A DNA stretch of 64,000 nucleotides from Hsuehochloa calcarea (taxonomy: Eukaryota; Streptophyta; Magnoliopsida; Poales; Poaceae): the NCBI GenBank assembly GCA_036346395.1, contig CM070615.1:24175282-24239281 (forward strand). The letters run 5' to 3'. The notes below the pieces were generated by a model, which saw only the letters and a program-made list of their open reading frames with translations, made no database searches and was not told the origin of the DNA. Within the stretch, counting starts at the first letter, position 1; the number at the start of each line of letters is the position of its first letter. Positions 1 through 11,355 of this stretch are shown here, in pieces. Both the position numbers and the translations under genes were made by a program.

Positions 1-198
1 AGATAAGCAGAAAAACGTATATTGCAATGCATCTTTTTGTATACCACTTGTTGGGTTTTTCATACCACTTGTTGGATTTTTCATATGAATGCAATATGAT
101 ACAATGAGATGCAGTAAAAACCTAAAAACCTAAAAAGTTCAAAAAAATAATAAGTTAAGAAAAAGAACAAGAAAAAAAATCAAAAGAACAAGGTAAGA

Positions 199-690
199 TT
201 AGAAAAGATCGAACTCCCCCTGAAACCAACCCATAGGGATAATTACCCCTAACTCGCTTCTCAAGGTGGCAAACCTAGTTGGGTCTAAAGACTTGGTGAG
301 GATATCAGCCAGTTGAGTCTCGGACTCCACAAAGTGTTGCACAATATCACCTTTTTCGATATGGTCTCTAAGGAAATGATAGCGAATGTCTATGTGCTTG
401 GTCCTATAGTATTGTACATGATTTTTAGCAATGTTAGTAGCAGAAGTGATATCACATAAAAGAGGAACACTAGCAAAATTTAACCCATAATCCTTAAGAG
501 TGGTTACCATCCACAAAATCGACTACAAAGAACTAGCAAACGCCTACATATTCAAATTTCAAAGAAGGGATTGTGCAATGTAAGACTACTTCCTAGAAGA
601 CCAAGATACAAGAGAAGTGCCTAGGAAGTGACAAGTGCCTGAGGTACTCTTCCTATCTAGCCGACAGCCCGCAAAATCAGAATCAGAAAA
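199..690 (-). pseudogene. Copia RNase H remnant (element A)
   Basis: C-terminal part of a copia polyprotein. The 105-residue frame at 199-516 carries the conserved tract around LLCDITSATNIAKN, the segment KHIDIRYHFLRDHIEKG, and the ending ADILTKSLDP typical of copia RNase H. The upstream half of the domain (about 517-690) is recognisable in another frame (GTCHFLG, SWSSRK), so at least one frameshift lies between them. A close relative is at 12202-12629. RNase H would degrade the RNA template during reverse transcription. This copy cannot make an intact domain. Confidence 0.85.
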
Positions 691-1784
691 CCCCCGAATA
701 GACAAAGATGAAGACATGAATACCAAATGCCATACAGAAGTGTAGAGTGTAAATACCAGAATATGCGCTTAACGACTTGGCGATGGAAAGTCCTTGGAGA
801 CGCTTGAAACCTCGCACAGAGGCGGACCGTGAAGTGGATGTCCGGTCTTGAGGCCGTCAGGTACAGAAGGGAACCGATCATGCTGCGGTACTCGCGTTGA
901 TCCACGGCTTCTCCTTCCTCATCTGGATCCAATGAAGTCGAAGTTGCCATGGGAGTGGACATTGGCTTGCAGTCACCCATGTCGAAACGTTTGAGCAAGT
1001 TCTTAGTGTACTTCGTCTGATGGATAAAGATCCCTTCCTTGCATTGGTTGATTTGAAGCCCCAAAAAGTAATTGAGCTCTCCCATCGTACTCATCTCAAA
1101 TTCCATGGACATAGTCTCAGAAAAACTGGAAACAAGAGCATGAGAAGAACCACCAAAGATAATATCATCAACGCAAATTTGAGCAAGCAGGAAATCATTA
1201 CCACGCGTAAGAATGAACAAAGTCTTGTCTACCTTACCCATCTCAAAGTCATTCTTAAGCAAGAAGGTCTTAAGTCTATCATACCAGACTCTAGGGTCTT
1301 GTTTAAGACCATATAAGGCTTTGGATAGCTTAAATACATGATGTGAGTACTTGAGATTCCCAAAGCCTGGGGGTTGCTTAACATAAACTTCCACCTCTAT
1401 GAAACCATTTAAAAAGGCACTTTTAACATCCATTTGATATAATCTAAAGCCCTTAGATGCAGCAAATACAAGCAGAATATGAATGGCTTCTAGTCTAGCA
1501 ACAGGAGCAAAAGTCTCATCAAAATCCAACCCCTCAACTTGGCTAAAACCCTGAGCTACCAACCTGGCCTTGTTTCTAATTACAGAACCATCCTCATTTT
1601 GTTTGTTTTTGAAAACCCAGCGGGTTCCTATAACACTATGTCCACTAGGAGGTTCTACTAGGTTACAAACCTTATTCCTCTCAAAATTCTCTAACTTATA
1701 TATCGCGAGGTTCAAAAGAAGTAACAAATGCAGAATGAGAGTAGAGATTTGGATCATTATACCTGGAGCGAGTGACTCGCTCAT
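657..1784 (-). pseudogene. Copia reverse transcriptase (element A)
   Basis: A 375-residue open frame covering most of the RVT_2 domain, which starts around ENFERNKV and contains GTRWVFKNK, the A-block region YQMDVKSAFLNG, ALYGLKQ and the catalytic block ICVDDIIFGG. The family normally has YVDD; here the first residue is Cys. The first 30 or so residues are out of register with the related frame at 12560-13747, and the 3' end runs out of frame into RNase H. This enzyme would copy element RNA into cDNA in a virus-like particle. As placed, it is separated from integrase by a break near 1785-1800. Confidence 0.9.
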
Positions 1785-1796
1785 GGAGATTACCTA

Positions 1797-3313
1797 TTAT
1801 CTGATCCGGAGGGTGCTGCCTTTGAATGTGAAGTGGTGTACCCGGAGAGGAAAACATCTCTTCGACCTCTGCAGGTACTGCTGATGATGAAGATACAGCA
1901 GAGCCTCATCTGAAGGCGAAGTAGTCACAGCAAGTTCTTGTGCTGGAATAGGAGCGTCAGCAACAACAGGTGGAGGAATATCAAGTCCTTCATCATCTTT
2001 CTCTATGAATATGCTCTCTACACTGTGTATCACCTGAAATATCTCATCTAACTCCAGGGCTAGTCTCATCAAAGGTAACATTGCATGTCTCCTGAACAAG
2101 GTTAGTTTCAACATTAAAAAGCCAAAAACCCCTCGAATGTGCAGGATAACCCGAAATAAACCATCAAAAGTTCTTGACTCAATTTTATCTAGATTTCCAG
2201 TCTTCAGAATAAAATATTTAGATCCAAAGACTTGAAAGTGCGAGACGGAGAGTTTTCTACAAAATCGAAGCTCATAAGCAGTCTTGCCCAAAGAAGGTCT
2301 CACAAAGTCACGATTAGCAATATGGCAAGCGGTAGCAACAGCTTCGGCCCAAAATCTCCTCGGCGTGCTATACACATCTAGCATCGTCCTAGCCATCTCG
2401 ACTAGGGTCATGTTCTTCCTTTCCGCAACGCCATTTTGTTGAGGGACGTGTGGAGAAGAGAACTGATGCTCAATTCCACACTCAGCACAAAAAGTAGCAA
2501 ATGAGGCATTCTTGTACTCCGTGCTATTGTCACTTTGGATCGCTCTCAAGGCACCCAGAAGCTCAGAAGTTAAACGAAAACAAGATCATGATAATAATCA
2601 AAAGCTTCATCCTTCGAAACAAGAAAGAACACCCAAGTGTATCTAGAAAAATCATCGACTATGACGATAATGTACCATTTTTTACCAACTGACCGAACTC
2701 TAGCAGGACCAACAGTATCCATATGAAGCAACTGTCCTGGTCCGTCAATCATGACCATAGTCACTGAAGGGTATGAGGCGGCAACTTGCTTGCTATGCCT
2801 ACAGTGCGCACAAACAACATTTTTGACGGCTTTGGGTTTGGACAAACCTCTCATAAGCTCAAGGTTGCTAACTCGCGTCAGATGATCAAAACCAATGTGC
2901 CTCAAACGACAGTGACAAAGCCAGAACTCAGAAGAAGAAGATGAAATCAAGCATTTGAGAGAACCAGCAAGAGATTCAGAAAAGTCAGCTCCAAATATCC
3001 TAGCAACTCTAGTAATTCCGAAAACAAGCTCACCAGTTGAATCAAGCACCCGACAAGTATTTTTCTTAAATATAGTCTCATATCCATCATCAAGAAGTTG
3101 GGAGACAGAAAGCAAATTAAACCTTAGCTTGTCCACAAGGGCGACGTCCTTGAGGATGAAACTGTCATTCACCCTGATCGATCCCGTTCCTTCAATCCGC
3201 CCTTGTTTGTCATCTCCAAAGGTGATGAAATCATCACCTGTCGACTGCGTGAAAGAGGTGAACCATCTTGAATCTCCGGTCATGTGGCGTGAATAAATGA
3301 GTCGACGAACCAC
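1797..3313 (-). pseudogene. Copia GAG-pre-integrase and integrase (element A)
   Basis: Two frames (2570-3313 and 1797-2549) together cover the integrase. The upstream frame has the HHCC zinc region (His in RLRHIGFDH, Cys in VCAHCRHSK), then the first catalytic Asp in LHMDTVGP. The downstream frame has the second Asp in IQSDNSTEYKN and the Glu in NGVAERKN, giving a DDE triad split over a frame break near 2550-2570. C-terminal to the core, the linker toward RT is acidic and proline-rich. The equivalent region of element C is at 17821-19091 and 19741-19950. Known family role: insertion of cDNA into chromosomes. Broken here. Confidence 0.88.
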
Positions 3314-4037
3314 GTGTCCTTCCTCTTCCGCAGAATCCCGAAAATCAAGGCAAAGAGAACGATGTGTCTCAACATCAAGTTAGTTAAACAAGACTTAGGA
3401 ACCCAAAGATCGAGACACACGTCTACGAGTAGTATGCGAAGCAGAAGTGTTATCCTTGATTTTATTTGAAGTTCTATTATGAGCAATGGTTAAAGTAACA
3501 TGAGAGTTATCCTATCTAGGAGCATGATGATGAGCATGTGGCACAAATCCTAAACCAGGTTTATTCTTTTCTATGTTACATTGTCTCATAGAAGCTCTAG
3601 GTTGATTAGATAAAATTCTAGTAAAAATTTTCTTATCATTTTTCAACCTACGTCAACAGAAATCAATCAAATGCTCATCCTTTTTTTGCAATAGGTGCAA
3701 TGATACTTAATACCACTGGGAGAAGCACCTTTAGACTTAACAGATGATTGGGCAATACCTGCAAATTTAAAGATAGTTTTTGCAGGTTGTATTTTGAATT
3801 CAATTAACCCATTTTCCAAGACTTGAGTAACTTTTGGGTTAGAATTATTTTGAACATGATTGTATCCTAATCCTTGCTTGTTATAAGGAGTTTTAGACTT
3901 GTCCATAATCATTTTTAATTGTTTATTACCTTTAGAGAATTTTTCTAAGGTATCCTTAAGATAAGTATTTTCTTCTTTAAGATTAACACATGATTCACAG
4001 GTTTTACCCTTAATGGCTCTAGCATATTTTTCCTTAT
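3280..4037 (-). pseudogene. Copia gag C-terminus and protease-region remnant (element A)
   Basis: Frames at 3280-3486 and from 3667 upward hold the C-terminal gag portion, including a zinc-knuckle start (YHCTYCKK) that then goes out of frame. The matching knuckle in element C reads through as CTYCKKDGHLVEFC. A sequence around TWFVDSF near 3300 corresponds to the aspartic-protease area (WFVDSGCS in the relative at 19,860). Gag coding is cut at 4037, where an LTR begins, so the residues beyond that point of the apparent open frame (to 4116) are LTR sequence. Confidence 0.75.
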
Positions 4038-5062
4038 TGTGGATATCCTGGGGATATGCTCCAGATCTTAGGATGATGTGACAATTGGCAATGGAGTTTA
4101 TGGTTTGTCGTTTCACAGCTTTTCGACAAGTTCAGATCTGTGAGGACAGGGGTGGTCTGACCGGCCATAGCATGGCGGTCTGACCGGTACTAAATCGGTC
4201 GGACCGGCCATGAGCGGCGGTCGGACCGGCCGTGACCAAATTGTGTCAAATTGAGCTGGGCCAAAAATAGAGCGTGTAGGCAAGAGAGGGGATTCTATTG
4301 CACTTGGTCCCATAATTTTTGGAGTCTCCAGTCAAAAGTTCTATTCGTTTTAAATTTCCAAAAGGTTTCAGAATTTCAGGGCTTGAAATTCGGCTAAGTC
4401 CTTTTGGAAGGTTTCAGAATTTCAGGGCTTGAAATTCGGCTAAGTCCTTTTGGGTGGTCGGACCGGCCTATAGCTGGCGGTCCGACCGGCCCTGAGGGGC
4501 GGTCGGACCGGTTGTCACTTGAACGCCGGCCTTCGTGGCGGCATTGTTTGTTGGTTAGGTCAAAGTCATGAGTTTCAGGGCATATGTATTGCATGATGCA
4601 TGTTTTGATTAACATGGGTCAAGTTGTGAAGAACTTGTTCCCAAAATCGGTTTACTTGTCTATGGTTGTGCAGGTTGCTTGGTGGTCAACGACGGTCAAA
4701 GGCGAGGATGATCGGGACTAGGCTTGGAGAGCTGAGGTCCAGAACAATCGACGATGCCGGGTGAGGTCAATGACTCAAGCGTGACGCAAAATGGACAAGG
4801 GTGACCTATTAGCAAATCCGAGGCGCAAGATGGCGCTAGGTGAAGCTGTTTAGGTCAAAAGGTTAAAGACGGCGCTTTACGAAGCGTGCGTGTGTGACCC
4901 GTTTGTTAGTGGGCCTTAATGGGAGCCCAATAAGATCAAACTTCTAGAAAGTCTAAGCCTCCACTATAAATAGGAGAGGGTGGTGGCTGCACCAACTCTT
5001 GACCCTCTTTATATTAGAAAACCCAAATTTTGTTTAGGGAGAGCTAGGCGTGGAGGCTAGGG
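4038..5062 (+). mobile_element. Truncated Sirevirus-like LTR in plus orientation
   Basis: Starts TGTGGATATCC at 4038, which is the reverse complement of the GATATCCACA end of the minus LTRs in this window. It holds a cluster of palindrome-like CGGTCGGACCGGCC units (4150-4230 and 4455-4520) and a TATA-like box (ctataaatagg, about 4964). It is about 1 kb, compared with about 1.75 kb for the complete LTR. It stops exactly where the TG of the next LTR begins, so the downstream part was displaced by insertion of the minus-strand LTR. The 5 bases before it are CTTAT; the partner duplication was not found. Confidence 0.8.
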
Positions 5063-6831
5063 TGTTGGACCGAAAAGGCGACTAGAGGGGGGTGAATAGG
5101 AGCACGCTCACTTTTTCACAAAATATGAATTCAACACAATTTCACTCCAATAGCTATGAAGATCAATATACCAGTACAACGGAAGACTAGTATTGAATCC
5201 AATTAAAAACCTAAGCAATGCGACAAAAATCAGCAAGAATCAAAACTAGCAGAGGTCGGCCGGCCCGATCGCTTTGTATCAAGGCGGTCCGACCGGTTCC
5301 AAATCGGTCCGATCACGGTGTGGGCGGTCCGACCGGAGGTTCCGAACCGATCTCAAACAAGAAATGTTCGATGACGGTTGCAATTAGGTCTAACTTTTGA
5401 TTCTCAACTCCAAACTTCACGAAACTTTGCACACACCTTCTATATGCTATTGAGGACCTATTCCAATCGAATATAATGATAATTCTTGGATAGATCCTGA
5501 ACAGTTGTCAATTGAGTAACAGAGGGTCTAAAACCGGGCAAGAACGAAAACTTGATCCTAATGCTTGTTCGTGAGTGATTGATGATCAAGATGATCCTAG
5601 ATAGGTTCACACAAATCACAGCAAGCTAATTTACGAGAAGAAAACAATCAAGCCTTCGCGGATCAAAGAAAGCCCTAAAATCACGAAATTGAAAGTAAGA
5701 ACGAAAAGAGACTTATCTCAAGCAAACCTTGCATTGATTAAAGACGTGATCGTTGCTGGATTACACCCACACCATCATGGATCAGTGGTCAATCCAAGAT
5801 CACGAAATTCACCTCAAACCATCAAAAGCCCTAGCCTCCACCTCAACTCCCCCTAAGCCAATTAGGGTTTTGAAACAACAAAGAGGCGAAAAACAGCGAG
5901 AGTTAAAGGAGCTAGATGGTGCAGCCACCACCTCCTCCTATTTATAGTGGAGGCCTAGAACTCCTAGGGTTTGACTCCATTGGGATCCCGTTAAGGCCCA
6001 CTAACAAACGGGTCACACACGCACGCTTCGCAAAGCGCCGTCTTTAACCTTTTGACCTAAACCGCTTCACCATGCGCCATGGATTCGCCAATAGGTCACC
6101 CTTGTCCATCTTGTGTCACGCTTGAGTCATTGACTCACCCGCATCGCCGATCGCTCGACCTCAACTCTCCAAGTCTAGTCCCGATCCTCCTCGCCGTTGA
6201 CCGTTGTTGACCACCAAGCAACCTGCACAACCATAGACAAGCAAACACGAATTCGGGAATAAGTTCTTCACAACTTGACCCATGTTAGTCAAAATATGCA
6301 TCATGCAAACCATATACCACGATACCAATGACTTTGACCTAACAAATCAACATCGCCACGAAGTTGGCCGATGAACAAGTTAAATCCGTCCGACCGCTCC
6401 TCGTGAGCGGTCGGATCGCTTTCCGCGGTCGGACCGCTCCCTCGTGAGCGGCCGGACCGCCACAAGGGACTTAGCCGAATTTTAACCCCTGAAAATCCGA
6501 AACCTACTGGAAACTTTAAAACAATAGAACTTTTGCTTGGAAGCTTCAAAAATAATGAGACCAAGTGCATTGGGATCCCCTCACTTGCCTACAACACCTA
6601 TTTTTGGCCCAGCTTGTTTTGACCATTCTTGGTCACCGCCGGTCCGACCGCCGCACATGGCCGGTCCGACCGATTTGGGACCGGTCGGACCGCCATGCTA
6701 TGGCCGGTCGGACCGCCCCTGTCCAGAATGCCTGAACTTTGTCGAAAACCCTGTGAAACGATAAACCATAAAAGCCATTACCAATTGTCACATCATCCTA
6801 AGATCTGGAACATATCCCCATGATATCCACA
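5063..6831 (-). mobile_element. Full-length Sirevirus-like 3' LTR (element B)
   Basis: On the plus strand it runs from TGTTGGACCG to GATATCCACA, so it has canonical TG...CA ends and a length of 1,769 bp. It is followed at 6832 by AATCTCCCCCTT, which on the minus strand is a polypurine tract directly upstream of the LTR start. That fixes the orientation and the 3' identity. The TATA-like box is the reverse complement of cctatttatag (about 5938). Two blocks of CGGTCGGACCG palindromes lie near 6390-6460 and 6640-6720. Copies of the same LTR are at 43669-44324 and 46397-48126. Confidence 0.9.
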
Positions 6832-8690
6832 ATCTCCCCCTTGATGAATACATTGGCAATAATCCAGAAAATGTAATTTGGAGGTTTGAAAAGTAAAGTA
6901 CTTTCGTTTTCGCACAAAGGCACAACTTGGTCCATAAGCAAGAAAAAGCAATGTAAGAGACCAAGCTGGCATCAGAATAGTATATGCATGTGAGATAAAG
7001 CAAAAGAAAGCATAAAAACTTTGATTTCCATAAAAGAGTCAAAATTCTCACATGAGGTCCATATGTAAGAACAATTATTCAATTTGACCTATGATCATTG
7101 TGAGGATAAATGAATGCAATTCAAGTTCAGAATATTCAATAAGATCATAAGAATGCAACTCAAGAACTCCCCCCTCACAATGATCCTCGGATTTCAGAAA
7201 CTTTCAAATTTTCAGTTTCTCCCCCTTTTTATATATCATCTCCCTCTTTGTAAAACCAATGATCTACATCTCCAAAAATTTCTCCTCCTATGCATAATCT
7301 TCTCCCTTCTCCCCAACATTGAAATATCTTCTCATTAACACATCTTCTCCCCCTTTGACAATGGATTCATCAAGGAATCACGCCTTCCTCTTATCCAGAG
7401 ATAACAAGTAGAGAATAAAGAAAGAAGCAAAAACAAAAGAAGCATAAGAAGGAGTATGCATGAAGTGCAATGGAGTGGCTTCATTTTTGTATTTTTCAAT
7501 TTTTGATTACAAGAAGCTTTGGAGATTACCCAAAAGAGCTAGCCAGTATTTCTAATATTGCAAAAACAACATATCAAGCCTGACAGCTCTAGCAAAATCA
7601 TGGTAAGACATATATATCAAAGCTAAGCACAAAAGCCTAAAAGTAAAGCAATAGATTTGATCAATTTAAGCAACGCTTCAAATTCAGCAAGTTCATCAAC
7701 AGGGATCCTAAAATGAAATTGGCCATGTCAAAATGTCAAAGTGAGATCAAAAATCTAACAAAGGCCACATTAAGAGTCAATCAGGTCCTGTATTGAATCA
7801 TTTTCCTCAAAATTTCTCAAATGCCCATTTGTCAACAGTTTTCTCATATGCATTGAATATTGATGTTGACTAATGATCTAACTTAGTGACAAGATCCTGG
7901 ACTAGGAGCCATCCACAAACTCATCCCAAGCTTCAACCAGAAGTTGATTAAAGGTATATCTTAGTAAAGAAGATCCTAGACTAGGAGACATCCACAAACT
8001 CTTTCTAAGCTTCTACCAGGGCGACAAATATTGAGGTTCATGTCATTTCTGACAAGCAGTCCCCATGAGATCATCTGGTTCATCAAACTATCTCCAAGTT
8101 CATGTCATTGACAAGCAGTCTCGTAACAATAGTTTGGCACAATTTAAGCATAAGACAATCTTGATTTTTCCTTTTTCACATCAGCAGTTTTAGAATCTCA
8201 AGAACACAAAAGCTCAAGTAATGGTCAATTTTAGATCAAAGAGCTAACAAAGCAATTCTGACAGGGCCAATGTCACAAAAGGAGCACTAATTGCACAACT
8301 CGCTAAAACATCCACAAATTGCAATTTTCAGTTCGAGTTGTTTTAAGGTTCTAGCTCATATAGCAAAGACTTAGCTGCACATGTAAAAGCATGATAATTC
8401 TAGCAAGTCAAAGAACTAGACATGACATTGAGCAAGAGTTGAAATACTAAAGCTCCAAAGGGTAATAGGCAAAGCTTCATCAATTTTAAAAGATAAGCAA
8501 AAAAACTTAAAAATCTTATATTACAATGCATCCTTTTGGATTTTTCATACCACTTGTTGTATTTTTCAAATGAATGCAATATGATACAATGATATGCAAT
8601 GAAATCCTAAAAACCTAAAAAGATCAATAAGTTCACAAAAAGAACAATAAAAGATCAAAGGAACAAGGTAAGATCAGAAAGGATCAAACT
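6832..8690 (-). other. Non-coding 3' region of element B with repeated polypurine tracts
   Basis: About 1.86 kb lies between the 3' LTR and the RNase H remnant, with no convincing open frame on either strand. It contains several C-rich tracts that read as AGGGGGAGA-type purine runs on the minus strand: 6832-6843, about 7168, 7219 and 7350, and again at about 8691. Multiplied polypurine tracts upstream of the 3' LTR are a described feature of Sireviruses. In that lineage some members carry an envelope-like ORF here; none is visible. Confidence 0.6.
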
Positions 8691-9000
8691 CCCCCTCAAC
8701 CCAACCCATAGGGATAAATTATCCCTACCTCGCTTCTCAAGGTGGCAAACCTAGTTGGGTCTAAAAGCTTAGTGAGGATAAAATCAAAAGACAAGAGAAG
8801 TGCATAGTGGGTGACAAGCGCTTGAGGTACTCTTCCTATCTAGCCGACAGCCCGCACAATCAGGATAAGAAAAACCCCCGAATGGACAAAGATAAAGAAC
8901 AGGAATATCAAATGCCATACAAAGAGAGTAGAGTGTAAATACCTGAATATGAGCTTAAAGACCTGGCGATGGGAAGTTCTCGGAGATGCTTGAAACCCGT
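8691..9000 (-). pseudogene. Collapsed RNase H / RT-end remnant (element B)
   Basis: The bases match the RNase H end of element A (starting at the CTCCCCC tract and the Cys-poor C-terminus region) and the junction of RNase H with the end of RT. At about 9000 the RT sequence (the stretch coding FQASPRTSHRQ) joins directly to sequence that in element A lies near 3238, in the protease region. The RT core and all of integrase are therefore deleted, about 2.4 kb by comparison with A. A shorter internal deletion also removes part of RNase H around 8775-8800. The element is non-autonomous. Confidence 0.75.
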
Positions 9001-9668
9001 CGACCGCGTGAAGAAGGTGAACCATCTTGAGTCTCCGGTCATATGACGTGAACCGCCGGAGTCGACAAAGCACGTGCCCTTCCTCTTCCGCAGTAATCTC
9101 GAAAATCAAGGCACGTAAGAACGATGTGTCTCGATGTCAAGTTAGTTAAACATGACTTGGGAACCCAAGATCGAGACACACGCTCATGAGTAGTATGCAA
9201 AGCGTATGTTATCCTTGATTCTATTTGTATTCCTATCATGAGTAATGGTCACAAGAACATGAGAATTATCCTGTCTAGTAGCATGCTGATAAGCATGTGA
9301 AACAAATCCTAACCCAGGTTTATTCTTTTCAAAAAGACCATGTCTCATAAAAGCTTTAGGTTGAGTGGATGAAATACTAGCAAAATGTTTCTTATCATTT
9401 TTCAACCTACGCCAACAAAACTCAATCAAATGCCCACTTTTCTTGCAATAAGTGCAATGGTACTTGGTACCACTAGAAGAAGCACCCTTTGAATTAACAC
9501 ATGTTTGGGCAAAACCTGCAGATTAAAAGATATTTTTGCATGTTGAGTTTTGAATTCAATTAAACCTTTTTCCAAGACTTGAATGACTTTTGGCTTTGAA
9601 TTGTCTTGAAAAGAATTGAATCCTAAACCTTGCTTCTTATAAGGAGTTTTAGACTTGTCAAGAATCAT
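9001..9668 (-). pseudogene. Gag C-terminal / protease-region remnant with CCHC knuckle (element B)
   Basis: Three overlapping frames (9039-9239, 9184-9429 and 9426-9668) hold the same region as 3280-4037 in element A. At about 9420-9475 the minus strand encodes a zinc knuckle of the form C-X2-C-X4-H-X4-C (YHCTYCKK on one side of a break, LIEFCWRR on the other), broken by a frame change at 9426-9429. Next comes a basic segment leading to the protease area (WVPKSCLTN and similar). In the family the knuckle binds element RNA during packaging. No intact protein can be made. Confidence 0.75.
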
Positions 9669-9731
9669 GTTTAACTGTTTCTTACCTTTAGAAAAAATTT
9701 CTAATGTATCATGAAGGTAAGCATTTTCTTT

Positions 9732-10481
9732 TCACAAGTTAACACAAGCATCACAAGTTTTATCCATAGATTTCTCCTTATATAAAGCAATTTCAAGCTT
9801 AAGAGCGGAACAAGAAGCACAAATAGTATTTTCAATATTGTCCTTAAGCTTAACATATTTGACTCTAGCAGCTTCTAAAATATCTTTGATTTCACGTTCT
9901 TTTTCTAAGTATGAAGTGCAAGGGCTAGAATCAATCACATCAGAAGTAATCAATTTGTTAGATTCTAAACATTTTTCACAAGGAGCAGATTTAATTTCAA
10001 TTAGCTCGGTTCTAGCATTTTCAACTTGTTGCAAAGCAATATTGTGAGCAGATTGGAGTTTAGCCAATTCTGAGTGCATATCATGACAAGATAAACATTC
10101 ATCAGGTTCAAGAGTCTTAACATTTGCAAGTTCTAGTTTCAGTTTACCAATTTTAGACTCTAGTTTCTTATTTTTAGTCATGACAAATTCTAGCGCTTCA
10201 TCTTGACTAAGCAGTTGCTCATATATGGAATCATATTTAGCAGAAAGCTCATCATAATAAAAAGATACCTCATCATCATCAATGTCGTCAGTGTCAGCCA
10301 TGAAGCACATGCCAGTGAAGTCCTTGGCCTTCTCTTTCTTTTTGCCTAGAGGGGTCTTCTCCTCCTTGTCCTCCTCGCTCCCGGAGTCCACATCGCTCAC
10401 GGATTGCTCTCCAAAAGCGGCAAGGACCCGGTGAGCGGCCTTTATGAGCTTAACAAAGATCATACTCGTAATTGTTCTCAT
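9732..10481 (-). pseudogene. Gag central coiled-coil region (element B)
   Basis: A 249-residue open frame rich in Glu, Lys and Leu with heptad-like spacing (LESKIGKLKLELANVKTL, HSELAKLQSAHNIALQQVEN). It also contains regularly spaced Cys-X2-Cys pairs (ECLSC, PCEKC, CASC, CDAC) about 30-40 residues apart. An acidic stretch with SDVDSGSEEDKEE lies near the N-terminus. Long coiled-coil gags are usual in Sirevirus-like copia elements. The frame is open for its whole length, but it is separated from the N-terminal gag by breaks at 10,482-10,650. Confidence 0.75.
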
Positions 10482-10519
10482 GAGGCTTCTTCCAGGCTGT
10501 CTTCTCCTCCCTGTGCTTG

Positions 10520-10605
10520 CCCTTACCTTTTAGCTTGGGGCAATTGGCCCGGATGTGGTAGAGCTCTCCACACTCAAAGCAAGTAACAGGACCACCTCTC
10601 TTTTT
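10520..10605 (-). pseudogene. Gag CCHC zinc knuckle, upstream copy (element B)
   Basis: Reading the minus strand from about 10,600 to 10,530 gives TCFECGELYHIRANCPK, a perfect C-X2-C-X4-H-X4-C zinc knuckle. It lies in a different frame from the coiled-coil gag segment at 9732-10481 and is too short to stand alone as an open frame. In the intact polyprotein it would sit between the N-terminal gag domain (10,653-11,355) and the coiled coil. The gag of this family therefore carries two separate knuckles, this one and the one at about 9,450. Confidence 0.7.
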
Positions 10606-10652
10606 ATTTCTCACATTGTTGTAAGCCCATGTGAATTTTTTAGCTAAAAGGG

Positions 10653-11355
10653 CTAACTCAACCTCAGGGATATTCTCAAGCTCCTCTTCATGAATAGCAG
10701 ATAAACAAGCAAATGAAAATCCGTAAGAAGATTCAAAAGAATCATCGTAAGCCTTTTGAGAGGATCTGCTACCAAAGCTAAATTATCTTTCTTGGGATGA
10801 TCAACTCTTTTAATTTCATGAGTGTTGAGTTTACTATAAAGAAATTCTAAAGTAAGACTCGAAAGATCAACATTTTCCTCTATAGCAGTAGCCTTCATCT
10901 CCCACTCCTTGGTGTTGATTGCAGCCAAGAGATGGGTGGCATTTTCAGATTGAGAATATTCAATATCAACAATTTTCATCCGATTAATCACTTTATTAAA
11001 GTGATCGAATGTCATCGATGCTCTCTACAGGACGCATCTCAAATTTGTTATAATCACGCTTATAGATTGTTTGGCGCACTTTCTTAATTTGGGACGAACC
11101 CTCATGATAGGTTTCGAGGGTGTTCCAAATCTTGTGCGCAGTCGCAAAATTGCAAATCCTACCATATTCTTGTCTACCAAGCGCACCATATAAAAGGTTC
11201 TTGGCCTTATTGTTGTTAGCCAAAAGAATTGCAGAAGCAGGAGTTGCAACCTCAGGAATAATGAGCGGGGATCGAACAACGTCCCATATAGCTTGTCCCT
11301 CGCTCTCAAGTAATACTCGCATACGATTCTTCCAATAGGCATAGTCGTGACTCAA
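10653..11355 (-). pseudogene. Gag N-terminal domain, UBN2/DUF4219-like (element B)
   Basis: Two frames (10996-11355 and 10653-11015) cover the start of copia gag. MSHDYAYWKNRMRVLLESE resembles the usual YxxWKxxMxxxLE opening of plant copia gag. IWNTLETYHEGSSQIKK and the DDIRSL / FDHFNKVINRM region follow, as in the UBN2 family. A frame shift lies near 11,000-11,015. The ATG at 11,355 is within a few bases of LTR-like sequence (from about 11,352 up), so the 5' leader and primer-binding site are missing. Confidence 0.8.

Larger units (their letters stand above)
1..4037 (-). mobile_element. Sirevirus-like Ty1/copia element A, internal region
   Basis: On the minus strand the order is gag, protease region, integrase, reverse transcriptase and RNase H, which is the Ty1/copia order. 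Bases 1-198 match the non-coding DNA downstream of RNase H seen again near 8490-8690. The long gag with a CCHC knuckle, the large LTRs linked to the family, and repeated GGGGGAG-type purine tracts downstream of RNase H fit the Sirevirus lineage; that assignment is inference. The coding track is broken by several frameshifts and stops, so the copy is dead. Its gag is cut at 4038 by a plus-strand LTR of the same family, so neither the 5' LTR nor the primer-binding site is present here. Confidence 0.85.
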
